A stretch of DNA of 32,687 nucleotides, taken from Alphaproteobacteria bacterium (GTDB taxonomy: Bacteria; Pseudomonadota; Alphaproteobacteria; Micavibrionales; Micavibrionaceae). A program made the translations under genes and the position numbers. Positions 17,160-25,059 of this stretch are shown in pieces (within the stretch, counting starts at the first letter, position 1; each line of letters begins with the position of its first letter). The DNA is taken from the NCBI GenBank assembly GCA_016757515.1, contig JAERIN010000015.1, forward strand, positions 1 through 32,687, in the 5' to 3' direction. The notes under the pieces were generated by a model. That model saw nothing but the letters and a program-made list of their open reading frames with translations. It was not told the origin of the DNA and made no database searches.

Positions 17160-17639
17160 ATGGGGGACCCAGACATCCGCTTTTACCACCTGACGCGACG
17201 GGGGCTCACCGCGGCCCTCGCGGCCCTTTTGGACAAGGCTCTGTCTGCGGACCGCCGGGCCGTGGTCCGGGCGGAGCCGGGGGCAGACCTCTCCGCGCTC
17301 TCCCGCGCCTTGTGGAGCGGGCCGCCGGGGTCCTTCCTGGCCCACGGACACGCGGGGGACCCGCCCACGGCCCGGTTTGCGGCGGACCAGCCCATATGGC
17401 TCACCACCGGCGGGGACAACCCTGCCAGCGCGGATGTCTTGTTCCTCCTGCCCGGCGCGGACGGGGCCGGGGATGGGGGCTTTGCCCTCATCTGCCACCT
17501 GTTTGAGGGGGGAGACCACGCCGGGGTGACCGCCGCCCGCGCCGCGTGGTCCGCCGCCCGTGCCGCAGGGCACGATCCCACCTATTGGCAGGAGACCGAG
17601 GCCGGGGGGTGGGCGCGCAAGGGTGCCAGAGGGTCTTGA
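17160..17639 (+). CDS. holC: DNA polymerase III chi subunit
   Basis: 159 residues from ATG 17160. Chi links the clamp loader to single-strand binding protein at the replication fork. Family signs: IRFYHLTRRGLTAALAALLDKAL at the N-terminus, a central DLSALSRALWSGPPGSFLAHG, QPIWLTTGGDNPASADVLFLL, then FALICHLFEGGDHAGVTAARAAW. The C-terminus (YWQETEAGGWARKG) is typical of alphaproteobacterial members. It is divergent from dnaG, another replication gene. The -35 of the next promoter overlaps its stop codon. Confidence 0.9.
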   Translation: MGDPDIRFYHLTRRGLTAALAALLDKALSADRRAVVRAEPGADLSALSRALWSGPPGSFLAHGHAGDPPTARFAADQPIWLTTGGDNPASADVLFLLPGADGAGDGGFALICHLFEGGDHAGVTAARAAWSAARAAGHDPTYWQETEAGGWARKGARGS

Positions 17640-17664
17640 CTTTTGTGTCAGGGTATGCTATTCT
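17636..17664 (+). promoter_or_regulatory. Sigma70-like promoter of the flaG-like gene
   Basis: TTGACT (17636-17641), 17 nt, TATTCT (17659-17664). The -35 overlaps the holC stop. The leader is about 50 nt and includes GGGGAAGG before GTG 17722. A housekeeping promoter on a flagellar gene is worth noting, since late flagellar genes often use other sigma factors. Confidence 0.55.
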
Positions 17665-17721
17665 GGAAGTAGTGGCTTTGTGGTCATAATACCCGATCTA
17701 GGGGTCCGGGGAAGGTGCAGC

Positions 17722-18186
17722 GTGATAGAAGCCGTGAACTCCACCATTGCCGCCGCGCCCCTCCTGCGCGGCCTGCCCGGCATGGCTGGTGAGTCTCCTC
17801 AGGCCGCTGCCTCCGCACAGCCCGCGCAGGTTTCAGGGGTCCTCCCAACGGCCAAAGCGCCCTTCGTAAGCCCCGTTGTGTATGTGAACCTCAATTACAA
17901 CAGGGCCGTCTGGCAGATTCGAGACGGGGAGACCGGGGATGTGCTGGGGCAGATCCCCTCTGACGCGCGCCTGGCGGCGCAGCAGCGGACCGCCCGGCAC
18001 CTGGCCGAGGAGAGTGTTGTGGTTGAGGCGAGCCCTGCCACGTATGCCCTGCCTGGAGAGCGGGCCCCCGCGCCTGACGCCACAACCTCTGCGGAGCCTG
18101 TGCAGACCTCCACCGGAGATGCGCCCGCCTCCGGCGCGGAGGCCCAGACCAACGCCGCGGAGAGTGTCGTGGACGTTCTGGCCTAG
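17722..18186 (+). CDS. FlaG-like flagellar protein
   Basis: 154 residues from GTG 17722 (GGGGAAGG 6 nt upstream). The recognisable part is VYVNLNYNRAVWQIRDGETGDVLGQIPSDARLAAQQR at about residues 53-89, matching the FlaG pattern of a beta strand, then D-x-TG-x-V-x-QIP. FlaG influences filament length or cap assembly in other bacteria. Both ends are Ala/Pro/Ser-rich and probably disordered. Its place just before flgK and flgL supports a flagellar role. The exact function is not established. Confidence 0.6.
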   Translation: MIEAVNSTIAAAPLLRGLPGMAGESPQAAASAQPAQVSGVLPTAKAPFVSPVVYVNLNYNRAVWQIRDGETGDVLGQIPSDARLAAQQRTARHLAEESVVVEASPATYALPGERAPAPDATTSAEPVQTSTGDAPASGAEAQTNAAESVVDVLA

Positions 18187-18208
18187 CCCCCCCTTAAAGC
18201 CAGAGGGC

Positions 18209-18236
18209 TTGACCATACTGCAACTTTTGGTATAGT
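18209..18236 (+). promoter_or_regulatory. Sigma70-like promoter of flgK
   Basis: TTGACC (18209-18214), 16 nt, TATAGT (18231-18236). The start would be near 18243, giving a leader of about 75 nt that contains a strong hairpin. Confidence 0.55.
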
Positions 18237-18264
18237 GCTCCCGTGCCCGGTGGAGCGCTTGGCA

Positions 18265-18288
18265 CCCCTCTTGCAGGAGGCAAGGGGG
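18265..18288 (+). promoter_or_regulatory. Hairpin in the flgK leader
   Basis: CCCC-T-CTTGC (18265-18274), loop AGGAG, GCAAG-GGGG (18280-18288): nine pairs with one bulged T. There is no T-run, so it is not a terminator. The loop AGGAG is Shine-Dalgarno-like and the real AAGGAG lies farther down (about 18300). It might affect mRNA stability or translation. Confidence 0.35.
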
Positions 18289-18316
18289 TTAAGAAGCGTA
18301 AGGAGCACGCGAAAGA

Positions 18317-20632
18317 ATGGGTATAACCTCCCTCTCGGCAGCCCTGTCGGGGCTGCGCGTGGCGCAGGAGCAGTTGGCTACGATCTCTACGGACATCGCC
18401 AACGCCTCCACCGCTGGCTATACGGACAAGACCCTGCCGCAGTACTCCCGCGCCATAGCGGGCGTCAGCGTCGGGGTGTCTTCGGGCATCATCACGCGCA
18501 GCGTGGACATGGACCTAACCCGCGACATGTGGAACGCCTCCAGCGCCGCGCAGAGCCACAGCGTGCGGCAGGCATACCTGGAGCGCATAGAGGCGTCTTA
18601 TGGCAAGCCAGAAGACGAGGTGTCCTTCGCCGCGAAGATCGCACGCCTGCGCGACGCCTTCACAGTCCTGGTTGACTCGCCCGAGGACAAACTGTTGCAG
18701 TCTCAGGCTATGGCGCGGGCGGAGGAGGCCGCCGCAGGGCTGCGCACGACCGCCCAGACCATCACCACCTTGCGCAACGATGTGCAGGGGCACATGGAGA
18801 GCACCGTGCAGAGGGTCAACAGCCTTCTGGTGCAGGTGGCCGAGTCCAACAACACCATTTTGTCTGCAGCGAACGTAGGCCGCTCCACCGCAGCGTACGA
18901 AGACCAGCGTGATGAGATAATGCGCGAACTGTCGAGCCTTATCGGGGTGTCGTTCTATCAGCGCGGAGACGGCGTGATGGTGGTCAAGAGCCTCACGAAC
19001 GAGGACTTGGCCAGCGAAACAGCGCGGCAGCTGACCTTCCGCCCCACGCCCCTGGCCGCCACGAACGCTTACCCCTGGACCGCTGGGGCGGTGTATATCG
19101 GCAACCCCGTCACGGACGGTGAGGGCGCAATCGACATCACGGCCTCCTCTATCGGGGGAGAACTCGGGGGGCTTATCGCCCTCCGGGATGAAGACTTGCC
19201 CCAGCAGATGGCCCAGATGGACGAATTGGCGTACCGCCTGGCCTCACGGATGGACGCACAGGGACTGACCCTGTTCACAAACCGCCTGGGCGTTGTGCCA
19301 GCGGAGGCCGATCCGGACCCAGCGGCGGACCCGCCCGTGGCCGTGCCCTATGTGGGCTTCGCGTCCCTCATCAGGGTGAACCCGGCTATCACCGATGACC
19401 TCTCCCTCCTCCAGCGCGGAACGGCGGGCACAGACCTGAGCGCCCCCCCCGGCTCCAGTGCCGTCCTGCGCCGGGTGGTGGACTACGCCTTTGGCGCGGT
19501 CTCTCACCAACAGGCCACCGGCACAGCGGACATCCGCGCCACGGCGAACGGCGCGACAGACCTGCGCGAATGGCTGGGCGTCCACGCCACAAACACCCTC
19601 CGGGGCACGCGGGCCGTGGGGTCCGTGGGGGACCTCATGGCCGCGCCGGGCAGCCCCTTCACGCCGGCGGGCGCGGACACCTTCCGCATCATCCTAGACC
19701 CGGCGGGGGAAAGCGCGGGGCCCCTGGCCTTTGACGTGGACGTAAACGCGGTTGCGCCTGCGGGCAGCGCCACCGCTGTGGACCTGGCGGCGCACATATC
19801 CGCCCTGCACACGGACATAACAGCCACGGTGGACGGGAGCGGGCGGCTGGTCCTCACCTCTCCCCACGACATAGAGCTGGCCGATGTGGACATGGGCGCG
19901 GCGGGCTTTGCGTTTCTGGGCCTCGCGGCGGGGACATACGACGCCGCAGACCCCTATATAGACGTCCAGGTTGGGACGGACGCCCCGGTGCGCATAGCCA
20001 TCACCCCCGGCATGGACGAGGACGACCTGATAGACGCCCTCATCCTGGACCCAGCCGTGCCGGGGGACACGGGCGTGCCGGGCCTGGCCTACGATGCGGA
20101 CGCCTACGCCGCGAGTGGCGTGCTGATTCTGCGGCCGGGGGACAGCTTCGCCAACCCCACCTTCGGGGGGGCTCTTGCCATCACCTCCGGGCCCTTCACC
20201 GCCACCGGGGCCGGGGGCTCGGGCGCGCCTGCGGGGGCCAGCCTTGTCTCCGCCCTCTTTGGCAGCTACGACGCCGGCCCACCGGTGCAAAACCTCTCGC
20301 CCTCGGCGGACGTGGCCCACGCCCCCTTCCGCTCTGAAAACCTGGGCCCCGGGGCGAACACAGAGACGGCCGTGCGCGGGGCCTCCGGGATCGTAGACTA
20401 CGCACAGCGGGTGATAGGCCAGCAGGCCACGACCCTGATAAGCGTGTCCTCTCAGGCGGGGGACGCGCAGGCCCTGGCGGACCTTCTGGCCACCCAGCGC
20501 CTGAACGAGTCTGGGGTCAACGTGGACGAGGAACTGGCCAACATGATCGTGATCCAGACCGCCTTCGCGGCCTCGGCGCGCATCGTGTCCGCAGTGCAAA
20601 GGATGTTCGACGAGCTTTTGGAGGCAGTGTAG
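18317..20632 (+). CDS. flgK: Flagellar hook-associated protein 1 (FlgK)
   Basis: 771 residues, secreted by the flagellar export system, forming the first hook-filament junction ring. The conserved N-terminus MGITSLSAALSGLRVAQEQLATISTDIANASTAGYT and the C-terminus SGVNVDEELANMIVIQTAFAASARIVSAVQRMFDELLEAV form the coiled-coil pair of rod/hook proteins. It is longer than enteric FlgK (about 550): the middle (about residues 330-690) is a variable, Ala/Gly/Asp-rich surface region. No signal peptide, as expected for type III export. AAGGAG lies 11 nt before the ATG, slightly far. Operon with flgL (56-nt gap). Confidence 0.95.
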   Translation: MGITSLSAALSGLRVAQEQLATISTDIANASTAGYTDKTLPQYSRAIAGVSVGVSSGIITRSVDMDLTRDMWNASSAAQSHSVRQAYLERIEASYGKPEDEVSFAAKIARLRDAFTVLVDSPEDKLLQSQAMARAEEAAAGLRTTAQTITTLRNDVQGHMESTVQRVNSLLVQVAESNNTILSAANVGRSTAAYEDQRDEIMRELSSLIGVSFYQRGDGVMVVKSLTNEDLASETARQLTFRPTPLAATNAYPWTAGAVYIGNPVTDGEGAIDITASSIGGELGGLIALRDEDLPQQMAQMDELAYRLASRMDAQGLTLFTNRLGVVPAEADPDPAADPPVAVPYVGFASLIRVNPAITDDLSLLQRGTAGTDLSAPPGSSAVLRRVVDYAFGAVSHQQATGTADIRATANGATDLREWLGVHATNTLRGTRAVGSVGDLMAAPGSPFTPAGADTFRIILDPAGESAGPLAFDVDVNAVAPAGSATAVDLAAHISALHTDITATVDGSGRLVLTSPHDIELADVDMGAAGFAFLGLAAGTYDAADPYIDVQVGTDAPVRIAITPGMDEDDLIDALILDPAVPGDTGVPGLAYDADAYAASGVLILRPGDSFANPTFGGALAITSGPFTATGAGGSGAPAGASLVSALFGSYDAGPPVQNLSPSADVAHAPFRSENLGPGANTETAVRGASGIVDYAQRVIGQQATTLISVSSQAGDAQALADLLATQRLNESGVNVDEELANMIVIQTAFAASARIVSAVQRMFDELLEAV

Positions 20633-20688
20633 GGCAGCGCGCGCGGCGCGGCCCGCGCTGCGGGAACAACGGATAAGGAGAAACACCC

Positions 20689-21843
20689 ATGGCCGGCATA
20701 TCCACATTGGGCCTCATGCAAACGCAGGTTGCCCTCATAAGCGCCCAGCAGGTGGACCAGGCGGACCTGGCCCGCCAGCTTGCCACGGGAAAAAGGTCCA
20801 CCACCTTCTCCGGCCTGGGTGAAGACGCCTTGCCCACCCAGCGGGCGCGCACAGACCTTGGAGACGTAGGGGCCTACACCCGCAACATAGAGATCGCCGA
20901 CCGGCGGCTTGAGACCATGATCTCGGCCCTAAAGGAGTTTGAATCCCAGGCTGGGAATCTGTCCGCCGCCCTCCTCAACTTCGGTGCCCAGGGCCGCCAT
21001 CAGGCCGGGGAGATAGTCTATGATGACAGCACCGCGCCCCCCACGGCCATAGGCCTGACAGAAGCGGAAATGGACACGGCCTTCCAAGACCTCCAAGACA
21101 CGGCGGCGGACCTCTTCCCCATCCTGGAGGACCTTTTGAACACCCAGGACGGCGCGCGCTACCTCTTCGCGGGAGACCAGGTCACCACCGCACCATACCA
21201 AGACGGGACCGTTCTGGACGGGGCCATGTCTGGCCTGCTCACGCAGTGGAAGGACGGCACGCTAGACACGCAGGAGCTGACGGCCGCGCTGGACTCCCGT
21301 GCCACCCTATCGGACGCCACAGTGGGATACGCGCCCGAGATAGCGTCCGGCACGGCAGGGGGCGTGACCTTCCGCCCCGACGAGGGGGTGGAGATACGGT
21401 ACACGACTCTGGCCAACGAACGGGGCTTTCGGGACGTCTTGGTCGCCATGGCCTATGTCAAGAGCGAGACCCTGGGCCCCATTGCGGACGTGGTGGACCC
21501 GTCCACGGGCCTGACCACGACCGAGGGCGCGCCGGGGAACACGCTGGCCGAGATGCAGAACAACTTCTACGCTGCTTTGGAGTTTGTGGGGGGGATGCTC
21601 CAGGGGGGCATAGAGAGCCTGCGGGCCGCGCAGGGCAACCTGGAGGGCGTCCGGGCGCGCCTGGGGGACTATAAAACCCAGCACCAGATGGACGAGACGG
21701 TTTTGAATCAGATTGTGGCGAACGCAGAGAACGCAGATATCAGCACCGTGGCGGTGCGGCTCCAGACCCTGAACACACAACTGAACGTGTCTCTGAGCGC
21801 CACCGCGATGATGCAGGAGACGAGCCTCTTGAAGTACCTATAG
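20689..21843 (+). CDS. flgL: Flagellar hook-associated protein 3 (FlgL)
   Basis: 384 residues, ATG 20689 after AAGGAG. FlgL forms the second junction ring between hook and filament. The N-terminus (STLGLMQTQVALISAQQVDQADLARQLATGKRS) and the C-terminus (NADISTVAVRLQTLNTQLNVSLSATAMMQETSLLKYL) are the flagellin-like helices that assemble in the filament core. YLFAGDQVTTAPY in the middle is the usual FlgL motif (FSG/FAG). Ends the plus-strand flagellar block at a GC hairpin. Confidence 0.93.
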   Translation: MAGISTLGLMQTQVALISAQQVDQADLARQLATGKRSTTFSGLGEDALPTQRARTDLGDVGAYTRNIEIADRRLETMISALKEFESQAGNLSAALLNFGAQGRHQAGEIVYDDSTAPPTAIGLTEAEMDTAFQDLQDTAADLFPILEDLLNTQDGARYLFAGDQVTTAPYQDGTVLDGAMSGLLTQWKDGTLDTQELTAALDSRATLSDATVGYAPEIASGTAGGVTFRPDEGVEIRYTTLANERGFRDVLVAMAYVKSETLGPIADVVDPSTGLTTTEGAPGNTLAEMQNNFYAALEFVGGMLQGGIESLRAAQGNLEGVRARLGDYKTQHQMDETVLNQIVANAENADISTVAVRLQTLNTQLNVSLSATAMMQETSLLKYL

Positions 21844-21855
21844 GTGTCCCGCAAG

Positions 21856-21877
21856 CCCCCCCGCGCGCGCGGGGGGG
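21856..21877. terminator. GC hairpin between convergent flgL and xerD
   Basis: CCCCCCC (21856-21862), self-complementary GCGCGCGC, GGGGGGG (21871-21877). It is symmetrical and lies in the 47-bp gap between two convergent genes, so it could serve both. No T-run follows on either strand, so termination is inferred from position. Confidence 0.45.
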
Positions 21878-21890
21878 TGGTCAGGGAGCG

Positions 21891-22889
21891 TCAGCTGTGC
21901 GTCCCGGTCTTGTGTGCGGACAGGGGGTGTTTGTCCTCCACGGCCTTCTTCAGGTCCTCGGGCAGGACATGGGTGTAGATTTGAGTCGTGGCGATGTCTG
22001 CGTGGCCGAGCATTTTTTGCACGGAGCGCAGGTCTGCACCGCGGGCCAGGAGATGCGTGGCGAAGGCATGGCGCAGCACATGCGGGGAGACCTTGCCCTC
22101 AGGCAGCCCCGCCTGCTGGGAGAGGTCTTTGAGCAGCTGCGCAAACCGCTGCCGCGTCAGGTGCCCGTTCCCCGACGTGCGGGAGGGGAAGAGCCATTTT
22201 TCCTGCTGCGCCACGGTGTCGCCGCCGATAAAGCGCTCGCGCACGGCCAGGTAGGCCATAAGCGCGTCCCGCGCGGGGTCCGTCAGGGGGGCCATGCGCT
22301 CCCGGTCACCCTTGCCGCCCACGATAAGGTAGCGGGTGTCCTCACCCACAGCGGACAGGGGCAGCCCCACAAGCTCGCTCACGCGCATGCCGGTGGCGTA
22401 GATGATCTCCAGCAGCGCCACCAGGCGGACGCTGTGGACCTTCTCCCCCCTGGCGGCGGACTGGATGAGGGCTGTGACCTCGTCCTCCGTCAGGATCTTG
22501 GGCAGGCTGCGGACCTGCTTGGGGCTCTCTACGTCCGAGGTGGGGTCGTCGGTGCGGAGGTCTTCTGAGACAAGGTAGCGGTAGAACTGCCGCAAGGCCG
22601 AGACGCGGCGGGCGATGGTCCGGGTGGCGATGGAGGTTTCCTTGCCCCCTTTGCTGTGCGTTTTCTGGGACAGGTGCTTCATATAGGCGCGGATGTCGTC
22701 GCCGGTGGCGGTGTCCACATCCTTGTCCAGGGCCTCTTTAAGAAACTTTGAGAAGTCCGCGAGGTCCCGGAAGTACGCCTGGCGGGTGTTCACGGCGGCA
22801 CCGCGCTCTTGCTCTAACATTTGGTCAAACATGTCCACGTAGCGGTGGAGGTTAGGTCTGGGAAGTGCGGGGCGTCCGGGGCGAGCCAT
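21891..22889 (-). CDS. xerD: Tyrosine recombinase XerD
   Basis: 332 residues, ATG 22889 after AAAGGAG. XerC/XerD resolve chromosome dimers at dif. The N-terminal SAM-like domain (about 15-125) is followed by the catalytic domain with Arg in ATGMRVSEL, Lys in GGKGDRER, HVLRHAFATHLL (His-x-x-Arg), GHADIATTQIY (His/nucleophile Tyr) and the terminal ...DLKKAVEDKHPL helix that swaps with the partner. The ending resembles XerD more than XerC. It sits with housekeeping genes and has no attachment repeats or excisionase beside it, so I read it as the chromosomal enzyme. Confidence 0.9.
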   Translation of the reverse strand: MARPGRPALPRPNLHRYVDMFDQMLEQERGAAVNTRQAYFRDLADFSKFLKEALDKDVDTATGDDIRAYMKHLSQKTHSKGGKETSIATRTIARRVSALRQFYRYLVSEDLRTDDPTSDVESPKQVRSLPKILTEDEVTALIQSAARGEKVHSVRLVALLEIIYATGMRVSELVGLPLSAVGEDTRYLIVGGKGDRERMAPLTDPARDALMAYLAVRERFIGGDTVAQQEKWLFPSRTSGNGHLTRQRFAQLLKDLSQQAGLPEGKVSPHVLRHAFATHLLARGADLRSVQKMLGHADIATTQIYTHVLPEDLKKAVEDKHPLSAHKTGTHS

Positions 22890-22919
22890 GGTGGTGTTCT
22901 CCTTTGCAAAAGTTTGTAC

Positions 22920-24155
22920 TTACAGTTCTTGTGTTGCCGCGCAGATGGCCTGTTCGGCCACCCGTTCGGCGGTGGTGGCAAGGCCCATGCCCGCCAGCGC
23001 GCCCACAGCTTCCGCAACGGCACCGGGGCTGTGAGACCCCGGCTCCTGCCCCGAAAGGAGGAGCGCGGCGGCGAGGGCAACCCGGCCAGCGGACTGGTCT
23101 GTGACCGCCCTGTGCAGGCCTGCCAACGCCACGGGTTCATCCATTACATAAGCTTTACCTTCTGTCAAGGAAAAAGCGTTCCCATAAGGGTTTTTTTTGC
23201 TTTTTGGTTTATCTTTATATTTTTTGGATACGTTTATCTCTAGTAGAGAGCGACGCGGGGCGTCTATCAAGGGTTGTGCCCTTTCCGCGAACAGGGCCTG
23301 CCCTTGCGAATCGTCCGCGAGGGCGTCCCGGGCGGCCTCTAAACGACTCGCGGCCTCCCCGGCGGGGGCCTCCACGGCGGCTGCAGCCTGGAGGAAGGCA
23401 TAGAGTCGCAGCTCGGGCGCGGTGCGGGGGATCTCCAGCGCGTCCAGGGCGGCCACCCAGGCCTCAGGCACCCCCTGGCCCGCGCGAGTCGCCTGGACAA
23501 AGGCCTCGCGGACCTGGGGCAGACTCGCGGGCGTCACCGGGTCTGGGACGACCACGGCGGGCCGGGCCTTGGCAGCGGCGGAAGAGATGCGCTCCTCCGC
23601 ACAACGGGCCCGGATGTCCGCCCAGAAGGGGTCTTGCGAATCCGCCTGGAGGCTGGCCAGTGCGGCCTCTACGCAGGCCAGGGGGGTCTGCCCAGAGCGC
23701 ACGAAGGCCGTGACCCCCGCCTTGGCCAAGCGGGCCCCATAGGGCTCCGCTGCAAGCGCACTGTAAAGCGCTGCGGCTTTCTCAGGCTCGTCCAGGGCAA
23801 GGAGGGCCTCCACGCGTGCGGTCAAGAGGTCTCGCCCCGGTTCTGGGGGCTCCGCGCCGTCCGCCAGGAAGGCCAGGCCAATGGGCGCGGTCAGGGCGCG
23901 GCCCACCAGAGGCCGCAGCGCGGGCCAGGACTCCACGCCCGGCTTCGCCGCAGGGGCCAAGTCCAGCAGGGTCAGAACCTCGGCCCGCGTTGAGCCCCGC
24001 CACAAATCTGCGTCCAGGCGGGGTGTGTCCTGCGCCCACCGCAGGCCGGTGGACTCTGTCTCGGCGTGCCAGGGTGGCCCCTCCGGAGCCGCCGGGGCGC
24101 CCGCGCAGGACGACAGCACGAGACACAGCAGGGACAGCAGAGCGGCCCTAGGCAT
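22920..24155 (-). CDS. Predicted lipoprotein with an AT-rich in-frame patch
   Basis: 411 residues from ATG 24155, which begins a clean lipoprotein signal (MPRAALLSLLCLVLSSC, lipobox LSSC). The mature protein is Ala/Leu-rich and helical with repeat-like segments (LLTARVEALLALDEPEKAAALYSALAA), suggesting TPR-type helices. I cannot name the family. Near the C-terminus a segment of about 35 residues (EINVSKKYKDKPKSKK... to ...AYVMDE, DNA about 23135-23250) is Lys-rich, coded by strongly AT-rich DNA, and interrupts the helical pattern. The start overlaps the stop of the small upstream membrane gene by 8 nt, so the two are probably coupled. Confidence 0.7.
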   Translation of the reverse strand: MPRAALLSLLCLVLSSCAGAPAAPEGPPWHAETESTGLRWAQDTPRLDADLWRGSTRAEVLTLLDLAPAAKPGVESWPALRPLVGRALTAPIGLAFLADGAEPPEPGRDLLTARVEALLALDEPEKAAALYSALAAEPYGARLAKAGVTAFVRSGQTPLACVEAALASLQADSQDPFWADIRARCAEERISSAAAKARPAVVVPDPVTPASLPQVREAFVQATRAGQGVPEAWVAALDALEIPRTAPELRLYAFLQAAAAVEAPAGEAASRLEAARDALADDSQGQALFAERAQPLIDAPRRSLLEINVSKKYKDKPKSKKNPYGNAFSLTEGKAYVMDEPVALAGLHRAVTDQSAGRVALAAALLLSGQEPGSHSPGAVAEAVGALAGMGLATTAERVAEQAICAATQEL

Positions 24156-24297
24156 CCTCCGCGGGCACCTCAACGGGCAGGACCGCGGGGCCCTGCCGCA
24201 CCGGAAGGTCCACAAGGGCCAGGACGCCCGCCCCGGCGGCCAGGGCCACGAGCAGGGCCAGGAGCATAAACTGAAAGGCGCGCATCGGCTTTCCCAT
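24148..24297 (-). CDS. 49-residue single-pass membrane protein
   Basis: ATG 24297 to TAG 24148, with ATG 24285 (after GGGAAAG) as an alternative start. MGKPMRAFQFMLLALLVALA begins a hydrophobic helix running to about residue 28, and a short Pro/Val-rich tail (VRQGPAVLPVEVPAEDA) follows. Third codon positions are strongly G/C as in neighbouring genes, which supports coding. The stop overlaps the start of the lipoprotein gene. The function is unknown; it may work with the lipoprotein. Confidence 0.6.
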   Translation of the reverse strand: MGKPMRAFQFMLLALLVALAAGAGVLALVDLPVRQGPAVLPVEVPAEDA

Positions 24298-24390
24298 GGT
24301 CAAGGGCCGAGGATACGCCCCCGCGCAGGAGAACGCAACGCCAGACTGTGTGCGGACCTCCGCCCGCAGCAGCCATCACGGCGCAGCGGC

Positions 24391-24567
24391 GCCGGCGGGA
24401 CCCTGGGCACGCTGTCTTCCGTCATCGGCAAGAGCGGGGGGAACATCACAAACCTGAAGATCACCAACCGCTCTCAGGACTTCTGGGAGATGACCTCAGA
24501 CGTCTATGTGAACGACACAAAGCACCTAAAGGACATCATCGCGGCCCTGCGCGCCACGCGCGAAGGG
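24391..24567 (+). pseudogene. RelA/SpoT C-terminal ACT-domain remnant
   Basis: One open frame reads GTLGTLSSVIGKSGGNITNL, then KITNRSQDFWEMTSDVYVND, then TKHLKDIIAALRAT. This is the ACT domain that ends bifunctional (p)ppGpp synthetase/hydrolases. There are no hydrolase, synthetase or TGS parts upstream, and the expected last residues after AALRAT are replaced by sequence running into ndk. No start codon with a ribosome site precedes it in frame. The codon pattern is still normal and has no stop, so truncation looks recent. An intact rsh gene could exist elsewhere. Confidence 0.75.
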
Positions 24568-24583
24568 GTGCTAGGCTGGGGCG

Positions 24584-25006
24584 CTACCCCACGATGTCTG
24601 TTTGGGCGAAGAAGAAGGGGATCTCTTGCGCGGCGGTTTCGGGCCCGTCGGAGCCGTGGACGCAGTTCTCCCCTATGGAGGCCGCGTGCTCTGCCCGGAT
24701 GGTGCCGGGCGCGGCCTCGGCGGGGTCTGTGGCGCCCATGACCTCGCGGTTTTTGGCGATGGCGCCCGCGCCCTCCAGGACCATGGCCACCACGGGGCCG
24801 GAGGCCATGAACTCCGTCAGCTCTGGATAAAAGGGCCTTTGCGCGTGCACGGCGTAGAACGCCTGGGCCTGGGCCAAGGTCATGCGGACCCGCTTTTGCG
24901 CCACGATGCGCAGGCCCGCGCCCTCCAGCTTTGCGCAGATCGCGCCCACGAGGTTGCGGGCCGTGGCGTCGGGCTTGATGAGGGACAGGGTGCGCTCGGT
25001 GGCCAT
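24584..25006 (-). CDS. ndk: Nucleoside diphosphate kinase
   Basis: 140 residues. It transfers the gamma-phosphate of ATP to nucleoside diphosphates through a phospho-His. Motifs: [11 protein letters not shown] at the N-terminus, then [41 protein letters not shown], and the active-site [17 protein letters not shown]. Length and motifs are normal. In the family the catalytic His usually lies in NxxHGSD; here it is CVHGSD, as expected. ATG 25006 follows a TACAAC box by exactly 7 nt, with no Shine-Dalgarno. The 3' end abuts the rsh remnant. Confidence 0.96.
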   Translation of the reverse strand: MATERTLSLIKPDATARNLVGAICAKLEGAGLRIVAQKRVRMTLAQAQAFYAVHAQRPFYPELTEFMASGPVVAMVLEGAGAIAKNREVMGATDPAEAAPGTIRAEHAASIGENCVHGSDGPETAAQEIPFFFAQTDIVG

Positions 25007-25013
25007 GCCGGGC

Positions 25014-25042
25014 GTTGTAGCGGCCCAGAGCCGGGGACGCAA
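25014..25042 (-). promoter_or_regulatory. Predicted leaderless promoter of ndk
   Basis: TTGCGT (25042-25037), 17 nt, GC-TACAAC (25019-25014), 7 nt, ATG. The -10 and its distance to the start are identical to those of dcd. Confidence 0.55.
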
Positions 25043-25059
25043 GGCCTTATCGGGCCCCT

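Noticed and set aside
21891-22889. XerD-like recombinase as the integrase of a mobile element
   Set aside because: It has full-length XerD features, native base composition and housekeeping neighbours, and no attachment-site repeats flank it.
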